Source of the DNA: Nitrospinaceae bacterium
GTDB lineage: Bacteria; Nitrospinota; Nitrospinia; Nitrospinales; VA-1
Assembly (NCBI GenBank): GCA_021604505.1
Contig: BQJC01000002.1
Span: forward strand, 620,001 to 684,000
Direction of reading: 5' to 3'
Length of the DNA: 64,000 nucleotides
Below the pieces are notes generated by a model. That model made no database searches and was not told the origin of the DNA. It was given only the letters and a program-made list of their open reading frames with translations. The position numbers and the translations under genes are program-made. This document shows, piece after piece, positions 9,372 to 17,930 of the stretch (position 1 is its first letter; the number at the start of each line of letters is the position of its first letter).

Positions 9372-9830
9372 ATGGTCGATTTTAAATCCCTGTCTTCCAA
9401 CCAACGGTTTGCTTTAAATATTTTTGTTCCCTTGCTTTATCTTTTGCCGCTGGCAGTGGCGTATTTCTCTCCCAAAAACTTTGGATTCGGCTACCCGCCG
9501 GTTGTGCCCCTCGCGTTGACGATTGGAGCGACAGGCTGTGCCGTCTGGATATTGGGAATGATTTCATTGGGAAAATCCCTGGCCGTCCTGCCGGGATCAG
9601 AGACTTTAAAAACCGGGGGAATTTATAGGTTTCTGCGACACCCCATTTATGCCGGGATCAATTTGACCTTGTTCGGGTTGCTTTTGGCCTGCGGTTCGAT
9701 CTTTGGCATGGTGTATCTGGCCATGGTCGTTTTCCCTTTAAATTGGTATCGCGCCAGGGAGGAAGAAAAAGCCCTGCTCGAAAAATTTGGTGATCGTTAT
9801 CAGGCCTATCGGACAAAAACTTTATTTTGA
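9372..9830 (+). CDS. Isoprenylcysteine carboxyl methyltransferase-family membrane protein
   Basis: Small integral membrane protein (about 152 residues) with four to five hydrophobic segments and the C-terminal signature GIYRFLRHPIYAG...LNWYRAREEEKALLEKFG, typical of the ICMT/phospholipid methyltransferase (PEMT/NnrU-like) superfamily that uses S-adenosylmethionine. The substrate is unknown. Follows lpxK immediately: a TTG at 9360 would overlap the lpxK stop, while the ATG at 9372 is used here. Neither has an obvious Shine-Dalgarno sequence. The context suggests an envelope lipid role, by association only. Confidence 0.75.
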   Translation: MVDFKSLSSNQRFALNIFVPLLYLLPLAVAYFSPKNFGFGYPPVVPLALTIGATGCAVWILGMISLGKSLAVLPGSETLKTGGIYRFLRHPIYAGINLTLFGLLLACGSIFGMVYLAMVVFPLNWYRAREEEKALLEKFGDRYQAYRTKTLF

Positions 9831-9882
9831 CCGGCGGCCCATTCCAGCTTTTTAAATTCAATCAGCATTGAAATAGTTAAGG

Positions 9883-11130
9883 ATGTCCCGGACTTTAAAA
9901 ATTCAATTCAAAGCCCTCTTGCCGGTAGCGGGAGAAGTGATCGAAAACGGAGAGTTGCTCATTGAACAGGGCCGCATCCAGGAAGTTTCACGGCGGCAAA
10001 CCGGATCATCGCCTATCGACAGTCTTGATTTGTCCGATCACCTTCTGGTTCCCGGATTTGTGAACGCCCACTGTCATCTGTCTCTTTCTGCATTGCACGA
10101 CAAAGTCCCGAAGTTGGAAAAATTCACCGATTGGGTGCGTGCCCTTCTTAACGAAAACATCAAATTGCCCTGGGATGAGCGAGTGCGGGCCGTTCAAACA
10201 GGCGCACTCCAGTTGTCGGGATCCGGTGTCACCACGCTGGCTGACATCCTGTCTCAACCGGAGCTGTTACCGGAATATGCCGCCCTTCCCTTCAGACAGG
10301 TTCAGTTTCTGGAGGTCCTTGGATTCAAACAAAACAGGGTCCAGGAAATTCTGGCGCGAGTGACCACCATTTTTAATTCGCAAAACCCAAAAGGGCATTT
10401 GTTGCAACTGGGCCTGGCCCCGCACGCACCCTATTCCGTGTCTCCTGTTCTGTTTCGTGAACTAAAAAAACTCGCCGGGCGCTACGATTGTCCCTTCACC
10501 TGCCATGTGGCGGAATTTTTCGAGGAGGAGAGGTTCCTTAAAGAAGGCGGCGGAGAACTGCAGGAGTTTCTCGAGGAACGAGGGGTATTCGACGACGATT
10601 GGCAGCCGCCGGGAAAAAGCCCGGTCCGCTATCTGGATGAAATCGGAGCGCTGGATTCGATGGTTGGCGTGCACCTGAACCACATCGCCGATGACCTGGG
10701 ACTATTGGCGGCGAGGAACGCCTCGGCGGTGTTTTGTCCGGGAAGCACCCGATGGTTTGGCCGAACCCGATTCATGCCGGTTCGCAAACTGCTTGATGCC
10801 GGGGTAAAGGTGGGGTTGGGGAGCGATTCCCTGGCCAGTAACGAATCGTTGAACTTTCTCCGCGAACTCAGAATCGCCGATGAGATGTTGCCTGATGTTT
10901 CACGGTCCGAGATTTTAAAGATGGCGACTGCGGGCGGTGCCTCGGCTTTGGGTCTATCCACCGGGGCCCTCGTTCCCGGTATGAGCGCCGACCTCATTGG
11001 ATTTCGCGTGCAGGAAAACCCAAACGCCTGGACAGACGTTCCCTTCGATCCCGGCCGCGAGCGAGTCGATTTTTCCATGGTGGCGGGAAATGTGGTGCAC
11101 GGAAAACAGAATATTAAAAATGAGCAATGA
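9883..11130 (+). CDS. Metal-dependent amidohydrolase (SsnA/MtaD/aminodeoxyfutalosine-deaminase type)
   Basis: 415 residues of the amidohydrolase superfamily, deaminase-like branch. Metal and catalytic residues are visible in order: HCH (His63, His65) after PGFVNA, the APHAPYSV segment, CHVAE, an HLNH stretch and LGSDSLASN. Likely substrates are aminated purine or futalosine-type compounds. Aminodeoxyfutalosine deaminase of the futalosine menaquinone route is one candidate, but no other menaquinone genes are in the window, so I do not name it further. It ends 106 bases before the threonine-dehydrogenase-like gene, with a strong palindrome between them. Confidence 0.75.
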   Translation: MSRTLKIQFKALLPVAGEVIENGELLIEQGRIQEVSRRQTGSSPIDSLDLSDHLLVPGFVNAHCHLSLSALHDKVPKLEKFTDWVRALLNENIKLPWDERVRAVQTGALQLSGSGVTTLADILSQPELLPEYAALPFRQVQFLEVLGFKQNRVQEILARVTTIFNSQNPKGHLLQLGLAPHAPYSVSPVLFRELKKLAGRYDCPFTCHVAEFFEEERFLKEGGGELQEFLEERGVFDDDWQPPGKSPVRYLDEIGALDSMVGVHLNHIADDLGLLAARNASAVFCPGSTRWFGRTRFMPVRKLLDAGVKVGLGSDSLASNESLNFLRELRIADEMLPDVSRSEILKMATAGGASALGLSTGALVPGMSADLIGFRVQENPNAWTDVPFDPGRERVDFSMVAGNVVHGKQNIKNEQ

Positions 11131-11141
11131 CTATTTTTTCT

Positions 11142-11160
11142 CCCCCTTCACAGAAGGGGG
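11142..11160. repeat. Perfect GC-rich palindrome, REP-like or terminator
   Basis: CCCCCTTC, a three-base loop and GAAGGGGG form a perfect 8-bp stem between the amidohydrolase and the dehydrogenase. It is followed by TCGAGGGATTT rather than a plain T-run. Short G-rich palindromes of this look are often dispersed repeats. Only one copy is in this window, so a terminator role for the upstream gene is equally possible. Confidence 0.5.
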
Positions 11161-11236
11161 TCGAGGGATTTAACTTTTCTTCTTTGATCGTGGCCCTTAT
11201 ATTGGTGGGTAGAGTTTAAAAATTGGAGAATTCCGA

Positions 11237-12397
11237 ATGAAAGCATTGGTTCTGGACATTGCGCGCGAGGAGTGGGAATCGACCACCGGGATGAATCAAG
11301 TCGATGTCCCCGCACCGGAACTTGACGAATCCAAACGCCCGGAAGATTCCAATAAGGTCATCATAAAACCGCGATATACGGGATTCTGCGGTTCGGACAA
11401 GGGCATCTGGTTTCGCCACGCCTTCAAGGACATGATCTTCGACTCTCTCGAAAAAGAAGGTCAGTCCCAACGGATTGGCGGGCATGAGTTATTGGGTGAA
11501 GTCGTGGAAACCGGATCCTATTCCGCCAAACACTATGGCTACAAACCGGGAGATGTAGTTTCCACCGAATCGCATATTTTCTGCGGCAAATGTCACCAGT
11601 GTCAAATTGGCGAGGAGCACGTATGTTCGGATCATTTGATCATCGGGATTTCCACGAACGGTTGTTTCGCGGACTACGTCAAACTGCCGGCCAAGGAATT
11701 GTGGCCGACGGATGTGAATGAGATTCGTCCTGAAGTGGCCGCCATTCAGGAACCCTTGGGAAACGCGGTGCACGCCTGCAGCAGGATCGATCTTCGCGGT
11801 AAAACCGTCGCGATTTTTGGATGCGGCACAATCGGGTTGTTTTCGATTCTGGTGGCGCGCGCGATGGGGGCGACGATCATCATCGGCGTGGACCCCAATC
11901 CCGACAACCTGAACCGGGCCGAAAAACTGGGTGTGGACCAGACCTTTAATGTGGATCGGGAGAAGATGAAGGAGATGGGATACCAGCCGGACACAGAAAT
12001 GGTCGAAGCCATTCGCAAGCGGTGTTTTGGCGAAGGGGTGGATGTGGCGTTTGAGATGTCGGGAAGCAACCAGGCGTTAAATACCGCCATCGCCGCTACC
12101 CGTGCGGGGGGCGACATTATATTGTTCGGGTTGTCCGCCGGGGATTTCACCCTGACCGACTTTCAGAACATTATCATGCACGGCAAAACCTTGCACAGCA
12201 TAGTGGGGCGAAAGGTATTTCAGACCTGGTACACCATGAGCAACCTGCTAAAATCGAAATCCAATAAATTGCAGGATAAAATTTATGAAGTCATCTTAAA
12301 CCGCGGACAGGGAACCCTCGTACCGTTTGACAAGTTCGACCGCGAGGCGTTCGACCGCATCATTCGTCAGCACCCCAAGGTGATTTTAAAATATTAA
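11237..12397 (+). CDS. tdh: Zinc-binding alcohol dehydrogenase family protein, probable L-threonine 3-dehydrogenase
   Basis: Medium-chain dehydrogenase oxidising a secondary alcohol with NAD(P). Visible features: catalytic zinc region GFCGSDKG and GGHELLGEV, a structural zinc loop with four cysteines ([15 protein letters not shown]), and a Rossmann motif FGCGTIGLF. The gene directly precedes kbl, the classic pairing for threonine to 2-amino-3-ketobutyrate to glycine plus acetyl-CoA, hence the call. At 386 residues it is longer than the usual ~341-residue Tdh, mainly through extra sequence between the two catalytic-zinc motifs, so another polyol or alcohol substrate is possible. GGAG lies eight bases before the ATG. 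Confidence 0.75.
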   Translation: MKALVLDIAREEWESTTGMNQVDVPAPELDESKRPEDSNKVIIKPRYTGFCGSDKGIWFRHAFKDMIFDSLEKEGQSQRIGGHELLGEVVETGSYSAKHYGYKPGDVVSTESHIFCGKCHQCQIGEEHVCSDHLIIGISTNGCFADYVKLPAKELWPTDVNEIRPEVAAIQEPLGNAVHACSRIDLRGKTVAIFGCGTIGLFSILVARAMGATIIIGVDPNPDNLNRAEKLGVDQTFNVDREKMKEMGYQPDTEMVEAIRKRCFGEGVDVAFEMSGSNQALNTAIAATRAGGDIILFGLSAGDFTLTDFQNIIMHGKTLHSIVGRKVFQTWYTMSNLLKSKSNKLQDKIYEVILNRGQGTLVPFDKFDREAFDRIIRQHPKVILKY

Positions 12398-12420
12398 CGA
12401 TTCGAATTGGAGAAAAGTTC

Positions 12421-13611
12421 GTGCCGGAAAGAATGACCGAATTCATTGCGGAGGAATTGGAATCCATTCGTGGCGCTGGACTGTATAAAGCGGAGCGGGT
12501 TCTTCAAGGCCCCCAGCAGGTCTCGATAAAAATCTCTCAGGGAGAGGTGCTGAATTTTTGCGCCAACAACTATCTTGGCCTTGCAAACCATCCGGACATC
12601 ATCCAGGCGGCCAAAGACGCGCTCGATCATTACGGATACGGAATGGCGTCCGTGCGTTTCATCTGCGGAACGCAGGAAGTGCACAAACGCCTCGAACAAC
12701 AGGTTTCTCAGTTTTTAGGAACCGAAGACACGATCCTGTATTCCTCTTGTTTTGACGCCAACGCCGGATTGTTTGAAACCCTGCTAGAAAAAGAAGACGC
12801 GATCATCAGCGACCGCTTGAACCATGCAAGCATCATCGATGGCGTGCGGTTGTGCAAAGCCCAGCGTTTTCGCTACAACCACGCGGATATGGGCCACCTG
12901 GAAACTCAATTAAAACGTGCGCAGAAACATCGGTTTCGGATCATTGCCACAGACGGGGTGTTCAGCATGGATGGCGATGTGGCTCCCTTGGATGGCATTT
13001 GCGACCTAGCGGAGAAATACGATGCCTGGGTCATGGTAGACGATTCGCACGCCACCGGGTTTTTCGGTCCCACGGGACGGGGCAGTCTGGAAACTAAAAA
13101 CGTGCTGGGGCGGGTGGATATTATCACGTCCACCTTCGGTAAAGCTCTGGGCGGGGCTTCGGGAGGGTTTGCCAGCGGCAGAAAAGAGATCGTAGAGTTA
13201 TTGCGTCAACGGTCCCGACCTTACCTGTTTTCCAATTCCCTGTCACCCGTGATTGCGGCGGCGACGTTGAAGGCGGTCGAGCTCATCACCCGTTCGAAAC
13301 ACCTTTTGCAAAAACTACGGGACAATGTGGACTGGTTCAGGCAAAAGATAACCGAAGTCGGGTTTGAAATCAGGCAGGGCGATCATCCCATCATACCCAT
13401 CATGCTGGGAGACGCTCGCCTGGCGCATGACATGGCCGACCAAATGCTGGCTGAGGGCGTGTATGTGATCGGCTTCAGTTATCCGGTAGTTCCCAAAGGA
13501 GAAGCCCGCATTCGTATTCAGATATCAGCCGCCCACGAAATGGCTGATCTTAAAAAAGCCGTGCAGGCTTTTCAAGTCGTGGGTCAGCGATTGAACATTC
13601 TCAAGCCCTAG
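12421..13611 (+). CDS. kbl: 2-amino-3-ketobutyrate CoA ligase (glycine C-acetyltransferase)
   Basis: PLP enzyme of the alpha-oxoamine synthase family that cleaves 2-amino-3-ketobutyrate with CoA into glycine and acetyl-CoA. 396 residues. The Schiff-base lysine is Lys241 in [13 protein letters not shown], with the [12 protein letters not shown] aspartate/histidine region before it. Start taken at GTG 12421 because GGAG lies eight bases upstream; an ATG 12 bases further in is too far from it. Follows the dehydrogenase by 23 bases with a similar TTGGAGAA ribosome-binding site, so the pair is an operon. Confidence 0.95.
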   Translation: MPERMTEFIAEELESIRGAGLYKAERVLQGPQQVSIKISQGEVLNFCANNYLGLANHPDIIQAAKDALDHYGYGMASVRFICGTQEVHKRLEQQVSQFLGTEDTILYSSCFDANAGLFETLLEKEDAIISDRLNHASIIDGVRLCKAQRFRYNHADMGHLETQLKRAQKHRFRIIATDGVFSMDGDVAPLDGICDLAEKYDAWVMVDDSHATGFFGPTGRGSLETKNVLGRVDIITSTFGKALGGASGGFASGRKEIVELLRQRSRPYLFSNSLSPVIAAATLKAVELITRSKHLLQKLRDNVDWFRQKITEVGFEIRQGDHPIIPIMLGDARLAHDMADQMLAEGVYVIGFSYPVVPKGEARIRIQISAAHEMADLKKAVQAFQVVGQRLNILKP

Positions 13612-13647
13612 AAAACCTCAGCCAAAAACCTTGAAAAATTTGATGAC

Positions 13648-13674
13648 AAAGTCCCGCAAGTTGGGACTTTTGAA
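13648..13674 (+). terminator. Candidate rho-independent terminator after kbl
   Basis: AAAGTCCC, a seven-base loop and GGGACTTT form a perfect 8-bp stem, followed by one more T and then GAAAA. It sits 36 bases after the kbl stop. The T-tract is short, so termination may be partial. Confidence 0.55.
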
Positions 13675-13699
13675 AATCCATAAACTGTAAATAACTCAC

Positions 13700-14659
13700 T
13701 TGAAAACTTTGAAAAATCTGATCACTGGAATTCATGGGTTTGCCGGCTCGCATATGGCGGATCTGCTTCTGGAGCGAAACGAGCAAGTATTTGGTATCGT
13801 TCGGTCTTTAGCAGACAATCAGAACATAAAACACATCGAGAAAAAGATTCAGACATTTTCCTGCGATATTCGCAAACGGCAGGAGGTTAAAAAAGTTTTA
13901 AATGAGGTTCGTCCCGATCGAATTTACCACCTCGCTTCCGTATCTTTTATTCCAGATGTTGAACAGGCGGGGTCGGCGGCGTTTGAAACCAATCTTTTAG
14001 GGACCTTGAATTTGCTGGAATCCGTCAAGGAGTTAAAGCCGGACTGCCGGTTTCTTTATGTCGGATCTTCTGAAGAGTATGGAATGGTGTCCCAGGAGGA
14101 GGGTTTCATAAAGGAGGACAGAGCCTTAAAGCCCTTTTCCCTTTATGGAGTGAGTAAGGCTGCGGCTGACCTTCTTGCCCAATCGTATTTTACACGCGAC
14201 GGATTGGATGTGATCCGGGTCCGGCCTTACAACCATATTGGCCCCAGGCAGGATTCCCGGTTTGTTTGTTCATCGTTTGCGCGGCAGATCGCAGCCATTG
14301 AAAATGGCTGCGAACCGCTGATCAAAACTGGAAACCTGGAATCCTATCGGGATTTTACCGATGTCCGAGATACCGTCCGTGCTTACCATGCGGTTATGGA
14401 TAAAGCCGAAGCGGGAGAGGTGTTTAATGTTTGCTCCGGGAAAATGACGAGAGTTAAGGTTTTGCTGGACACCCTTCTCAAGATTTCGGGTGTGGCGATA
14501 AAAACAGAGGTCGACCCCAGTTTGTTCCGTGAAGCGAAACCTGTGAATGTCTCCGGTGTAAATACACTTCTCCAGCAAAGGACGGGTTGGCGTCCACAAT
14601 TTTCATTGGACCAAACCCTGGGGGACCTGTTGAATTACTGGCGTGCAATGATGAAATAA
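13700..14659 (+). CDS. NAD-dependent epimerase/dehydratase, GDP-mannose 4,6-dehydratase/Rmd-like
   Basis: Extended short-chain dehydrogenase acting on a nucleotide sugar. 319 residues with the glycine-rich motif GIHGFAGSH at the N-terminus, GSSEEYG, the catalytic SLYGVSK (Tyr-x3-Lys), and the C-terminal sugar-binding RPYNHIGPRQ and FNVCSGK segments. The closest look is the GDP-mannose dehydratase / GDP-6-deoxy-lyxo-hexulose reductase group, so it probably helps make a deoxyhexose for LPS or exopolysaccharide. Start is TTG 13700; another in-frame TTG lies nine bases on, and no clear Shine-Dalgarno sequence marks either. No glycosyltransferases adjoin it. Confidence 0.75.
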   Translation: MKTLKNLITGIHGFAGSHMADLLLERNEQVFGIVRSLADNQNIKHIEKKIQTFSCDIRKRQEVKKVLNEVRPDRIYHLASVSFIPDVEQAGSAAFETNLLGTLNLLESVKELKPDCRFLYVGSSEEYGMVSQEEGFIKEDRALKPFSLYGVSKAAADLLAQSYFTRDGLDVIRVRPYNHIGPRQDSRFVCSSFARQIAAIENGCEPLIKTGNLESYRDFTDVRDTVRAYHAVMDKAEAGEVFNVCSGKMTRVKVLLDTLLKISGVAIKTEVDPSLFREAKPVNVSGVNTLLQQRTGWRPQFSLDQTLGDLLNYWRAMMK

Positions 14660-14925
14660 ATTTTTAAACACACGCAGTAAGGTAGAGCAATATTCTTTGC
14701 CTCAGCGCGTCTAACGCCTTGAAAAAAATAAGTTTGGATCAAAAGCAGGATAAAGGTGGAATTTGTGAAACGCCTTGTGTTACTATTTATGAAAAAAATG
14801 TGCCAGAGGGCGCCAAATTTCCCTATTAAAAGTAAATTAAGCGTGGTAAACTCCGCATCATTGTATTCCCTCTGAGGTAAAAAACCCATCTACATTCAAA
14901 AATTATTGAAATATTTCATTTTTTA
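14660..14925. other. AT-rich intergenic region, nothing recognised
   Basis: About 270 bases before the tRNA promoter. Contains only short open frames without ribosome-binding sites and no strong stem with a T-run. No feature claimed. Confidence 0.5.
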
Positions 14926-14967
14926 TTGACAAAATTGTTGACAAAAATGAAATGAAGTCAGTAAGAT
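14926..14967 (+). promoter_or_regulatory. Promoter of the tRNA-rpmG-secE-nusG operon
   Basis: Two perfect -35 hexamers TTGACA lie at 14926-14931 and 14938-14943. The second is 18 bases from a good -10, TAAGAT, at 14962-14967, placing transcription start about 15 bases before the first tRNA. The surrounding sequence is AT-rich. This is the best consensus promoter in the window, in keeping with stable RNA expression. Confidence 0.75.
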
Positions 14968-14988
14968 GAGCGTTTTTCCGTTTATTGA

Positions 14989-15064
14989 GCTGGCGTAGCT
15001 CAGTTGGTAGAGCAGCTGATTTGTAATCAGCAGGTCGGGGGTTCGAGTCCCTTTGCCAGCTCCA
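14989..15064 (+). tRNA. tRNA-Thr (TGT)
   Basis: Full cloverleaf. Acceptor GCTGGCG pairs with TGCCAGC (one G-T pair), D-arm AGCTC...GAGC, anticodon loop with TGT inside CTGAT/ATCAG, T-loop TTCGAGT. CCA is encoded at 15062-15064. First of four clustered tRNAs in the same order as E. coli thrU-tyrU-glyT-thrT. Confidence 0.97.
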
Positions 15065-15180
15065 TCTGAAAGTGTGCGCCGGGATAGATAGTGAGGGTCC
15101 TGACGGCCCGCAAGGTACGGTTTTTTCAGGGGAAGTTGCCCGACCTGTTAATAGCATGGGAAATGATTTCCCAGGAGTCC

Positions 15181-15262
15181 GGGGAGGTTCCCGAGTGGCC
15201 AAAGGGAACAGACTGTAAATCTGTCGGCTTCGCCTTCGGAGGTTCGAATCCTCCCCTCCCCA
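15181..15262 (+). tRNA. tRNA-Tyr (GTA)
   Basis: Class II tRNA with a long variable arm. Acceptor GGGGAGG pairs with CCTCCCC, anticodon GTA in GACTGTAAATC, T-arm GGAGG-TTCGAAT-CCTCC. Discriminator A is followed by T-rich sequence, so CCA is not encoded. Confidence 0.96.
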
Positions 15263-15281
15263 TTTTTTTCTGGGGGAATAT

Positions 15282-15358
15282 GCGGGAATAGCTCAGTTGG
15301 CTAGAGCGTCAGCCTTCCAAGCTGAGGGTCGCCGGTTCGAGTCCGGTTTCCCGCTCCA
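15282..15358 (+). tRNA. tRNA-Gly (TCC)
   Basis: Acceptor GCGGGAA pairs with TTCCCGC. Anticodon TCC lies between TCAGC and GCTGA, with T-arm GCCGG-TTCGAGT-CCGGT. CCA is encoded at 15356-15358. Confidence 0.97.
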
Positions 15359-15398
15359 CCTTTCGCTTGTGTGAAGGGGAGCAAGGATAAAAGGTCTT

Positions 15399-15470
15399 GC
15401 CCACGTAGCTCAGGGGTGGAGCACTTCCTTGGTAAGGAAGAGGCCATCGGTTCAAATCCGATCGTGGGCT
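15399..15470 (+). tRNA. tRNA-Thr (GGT)
   Basis: Acceptor GCCCACG pairs with CGTGGGC, D-arm is short, anticodon GGT in CTTGGTAAG, T-loop TTCAAAT. No CCA encoded. In E. coli the equivalent tRNA precedes tufB; here the next gene is rpmG. Confidence 0.96.
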
Positions 15471-15564
15471 TTGTATTTTTTCTGAAAGTTTAGGATTTTG
15501 AGGTAACTTAGGGAAATGGTCAGGAGCGTGTCGACTTTTGTTTCCCGATAAAATTTAGGCGGCT

Positions 15565-15714
15565 ATGAGAGATATAATCCATCTGGCTTGTGGGGATTGT
15601 AAGCGCAAAAACTATTCCACAACCAAGAATAAGAAGAAAACGACGGGTCGTTTGGAAATAAAGAAGTTTTGCCGGTTCTGCAGAAAGCATACCCCCCATA
15701 AGGAAACCAAATAA
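15565..15714 (+). CDS. rpmG: 50S ribosomal protein L33
   Basis: 49-residue large-subunit protein. Two CxxC pairs are visible (ACGDCK and FCRFCR), the zinc-binding form, followed by the basic C-terminal KHTPHKETK. Lies between tRNA-Thr and tRNA-Trp in the position conserved in many bacteria. Confidence 0.95.
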   Translation: MRDIIHLACGDCKRKNYSTTKNKKKTTGRLEIKKFCRFCRKHTPHKETK

Positions 15715-15822
15715 TTAGCGTTGTTGTGAGGAAAATTGGTTAGGAGTGCCGGGAAACGGCTTGGGCGCTGTTGCTGTTATTGAGCAGGAGTCCTGTCGGG
15801 ATTGTTATCGGGGAATTCGTAT

Positions 15823-15896
15823 AGGCCAGTAGCTCGAACGGCTAGAGCACCGGACTCCAAATCTGGGGGTTGGGGGTTCGAATCCCTCCTGGCCTG
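15823..15896 (+). tRNA. tRNA-Trp (CCA)
   Basis: Acceptor AGGCCAG pairs with CTGGCCT. Anticodon CCA in ACTCCAAAT with stem CCGGA/TCTGG (one G-T pair), T-loop TTCGAAT. Discriminator G is followed by TAG, so the 3' CCA is not encoded. Placed just before secE as in many genomes. Confidence 0.96.
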
Positions 15897-15924
15897 TAGA
15901 CAAACTTTTGGGGTCGCGATTGAA

Positions 15925-16113
15925 ATGATATCCAAAGCTACAAAATTTCTGTCAGAAGTCAAAGTTGAGGTGAAAAAAGTGACTTGGCCTGCCAGGAAGG
16001 AGGCCATTGGCGGCACCACCGTTGTGGTGATCGTCGTTTTTCTGGTTGCACTGTTTTTAGGGGTTGTGGACGCCCTTTTGTCGGAGTTGGTTCAGGCTCT
16101 CATTGCTCTATAG
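15925..16113 (+). CDS. secE: Preprotein translocase subunit SecE
   Basis: 62-residue single-span SecE that clamps SecY in the inner membrane. Short form: an amphipathic helix with the hallmark EVKKVTWPARKEA, then one hydrophobic span (VVVIVVFLVALFLGVV). Start at ATG 15925; upstream in-frame codons lie inside tRNA-Trp and are not plausible. Confidence 0.96.
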   Translation: MISKATKFLSEVKVEVKKVTWPARKEAIGGTTVVVIVVFLVALFLGVVDALLSELVQALIAL

Positions 16114-16133
16114 CATTTACTCGGGAATTTATT

Positions 16134-16664
16134 TTGTCTAAACAATGGTATGTCATTCACACCTACTCCGGGTACGAGCGCAAGGTGAAATTGAGTCTGG
16201 AGGAGCAGTTCGATCATTCCGATGACAAGGACAAGCTGGGAGAGATTATTATACCGACAGAAGAAGTGGTGGAGGTGCGTAAAGGGAAAAAGAAAATTTC
16301 TTCAAGGAAGTTTTTCCCCGGCTATATCATGATCAATGTCGAGATGACCCAGGAGATTTGGTATTTGATCAAAAATACGCCCAAGGTCACCGGTTTTTTA
16401 GGGGGTGGTTCCTCGCCGGTGCCATTGTCCGAGGGGGAGATCAAAACGATCATGGATCAGATCAAGGGGGAGTCCGCCCGCCCCAAGCCCAAGTTCTCCT
16501 TCGAGAAGGGAGAGAGCGTGCGGGTGATCGATGGGCCGTTTGTTAATTTCAACGGGGTGGTGGACGATGTGAACCCGGACAAGGGCAAGGTCAAGGTCAT
16601 GGTTTCCATATTCGGCAGAGCGACGCCCGTGGAGCTGGAATTTCCGCAGATAGAGAAAGTTTGA
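16134..16664 (+). CDS. nusG: Transcription elongation/antitermination factor NusG
   Basis: 176 residues, standard length. NGN domain beginning SKQWYVIHTYSGYE with FPGYIMI, then a KOW domain (KGESVRVIDGPFVNFNGVV). Start is TTG 16134, fixed by homology of the first residues. Couples RNA polymerase to ribosome or Rho. Cotranscribed with secE, 20 bases apart. Confidence 0.96.
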   Translation: MSKQWYVIHTYSGYERKVKLSLEEQFDHSDDKDKLGEIIIPTEEVVEVRKGKKKISSRKFFPGYIMINVEMTQEIWYLIKNTPKVTGFLGGGSSPVPLSEGEIKTIMDQIKGESARPKPKFSFEKGESVRVIDGPFVNFNGVVDDVNPDKGKVKVMVSIFGRATPVELEFPQIEKV

Positions 16665-16726
16665 TAGAAAAGTTAAGAGGCTGGCAAAATTTTTTCGATT
16701 AAAAAAGAGGGAAGGATAAGAAAAAC

Positions 16727-17155
16727 GTGGCGACTAAAGAATTAACCGGGCAAATCAAGTTGCAGATCCCCGCGGGGCAGGCAACGCCGTCTCCTCCGGT
16801 TGGGCCGGCGCTGGGTCAGCACGGGGTCAATATAATGGATTTCTGCAAGGCGTTTAACGCCAAGACCCAAGGGCAGGAAGGGATGATCATTCCTGTTATT
16901 ATAGAGGTGTATAAAGACCGGAGTTTTAGTTTTATAACCAAGTCCCCGCCTGCGTCGGTTCTGCTGAAACAGGCCGCGGGAATTGCCAAGGGGTCTTCCA
17001 ATCCCAGCAAGGAACCCGTGGGGCAGGTTACCAGGCAGCAGGTTGAGGAGATTGCCAAATTAAAGATGGAGGATTTAAACGCCCACGATGTGGAAGCCGC
17101 GATGCGGATCATCGAAGGTTCTGCTCATAGCATGGGGCTAAAGGTTGAAGGTTAA
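16727..17155 (+). CDS. rplK: 50S ribosomal protein L11
   Basis: 142 residues, GTG start. Typical N-terminal [19 protein letters not shown] and C-terminal rRNA-binding domain. Forms the GTPase-associated centre with L10/L12. First of the rplKAJL run. Confidence 0.98.
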   Translation: MATKELTGQIKLQIPAGQATPSPPVGPALGQHGVNIMDFCKAFNAKTQGQEGMIIPVIIEVYKDRSFSFITKSPPASVLLKQAAGIAKGSSNPSKEPVGQVTRQQVEEIAKLKMEDLNAHDVEAAMRIIEGSAHSMGLKVEG

Positions 17156-17177
17156 CAAGGAATCAAGGTGAAAGCTC

Positions 17178-17864
17178 ATGGCGAAACAGGGAAAAAGAAT
17201 AAAAGCGGCTATTAAGCAGGTTGACCGAACCAAAAAATACGAACTGAGCGAAGCGCTGGGGCTTGCCAAGGGCAACGGTCCGGTGAAGTTCGATGAGTCG
17301 GTTGATGTGGCGGTTAATCTGGGGGTGGATCCCCGGAAGGCGGATCAGAACATTCGCGGCAGTGTGGTGCTTCCCAGGGGAACCGGAAAGAAATTCAGGG
17401 TCCTGGTTTTTGCCAAGGGCGAAAAAGAAACCGAGGCAAAAGAGGCGGGTGCCGAGCTGGTTGGCGGTGAAGATCTGGTGAAAAAAATTCAGGACGGCTG
17501 GTTGGAGTTCGACCGGGTCGTCGCCACTCCGGACATGATGGGTCAGGTGGGTAAGTTGGGAAAAATTCTGGGGCCCCGTGGAATGATGCCGAATCCTAAA
17601 ACCGGCACCGTGACGTTTGACATTAAAAAAGCGATCGAAGAAATTCAGGCGGGAAAAGTGGATTTTCGCGTCGATAAGGGCGGGATCGTGCATGCCCCAT
17701 TGGGTAAGGCCGGATTTTCAGTGGAAGACCTCGCAGAGAATTATAACGCTCTGATGTCCACGCTGGTCAAGATGAAGCCTGCATCCAGCAAGGGGCATTA
17801 TGTTAAAGGGGTGTCCGTGTCCACCACCATGGGGGTGGGGGTCAAGGTGGCCTATACTCCGTAG
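17178..17864 (+). CDS. rplA: 50S ribosomal protein L1
   Basis: 228 residues, full-length. Signature near the middle: [21 protein letters not shown]1 stalk protein; in many bacteria it also represses its own mRNA, but no clear L1 operator was identified here. Confidence 0.98.
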   Translation: MAKQGKRIKAAIKQVDRTKKYELSEALGLAKGNGPVKFDESVDVAVNLGVDPRKADQNIRGSVVLPRGTGKKFRVLVFAKGEKETEAKEAGAELVGGEDLVKKIQDGWLEFDRVVATPDMMGQVGKLGKILGPRGMMPNPKTGTVTFDIKKAIEEIQAGKVDFRVDKGGIVHAPLGKAGFSVEDLAENYNALMSTLVKMKPASSKGHYVKGVSVSTTMGVGVKVAYTP

Positions 17865-17930
17865 TCTGAGTTTTAAGACGTGAAAGCCCGCTGATTCGGG
17901 TGGCTAATATTTGATTGAAAGGTCAGTGTT

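Noticed and set aside
14788-14874. 28-codon open frame upstream of the tRNA promoter
   Set aside because: No ribosome-binding site and no recognisable sequence.
14635-14889. 84-codon minus-strand frame after the SDR gene
   Set aside because: Low-quality composition, overlaps the SDR gene end, no start signal.
17865-17930. L10 leader RNA before rplJ
   Set aside because: Gap is only 66 bases with a minimal stem; too short to match the known leader.
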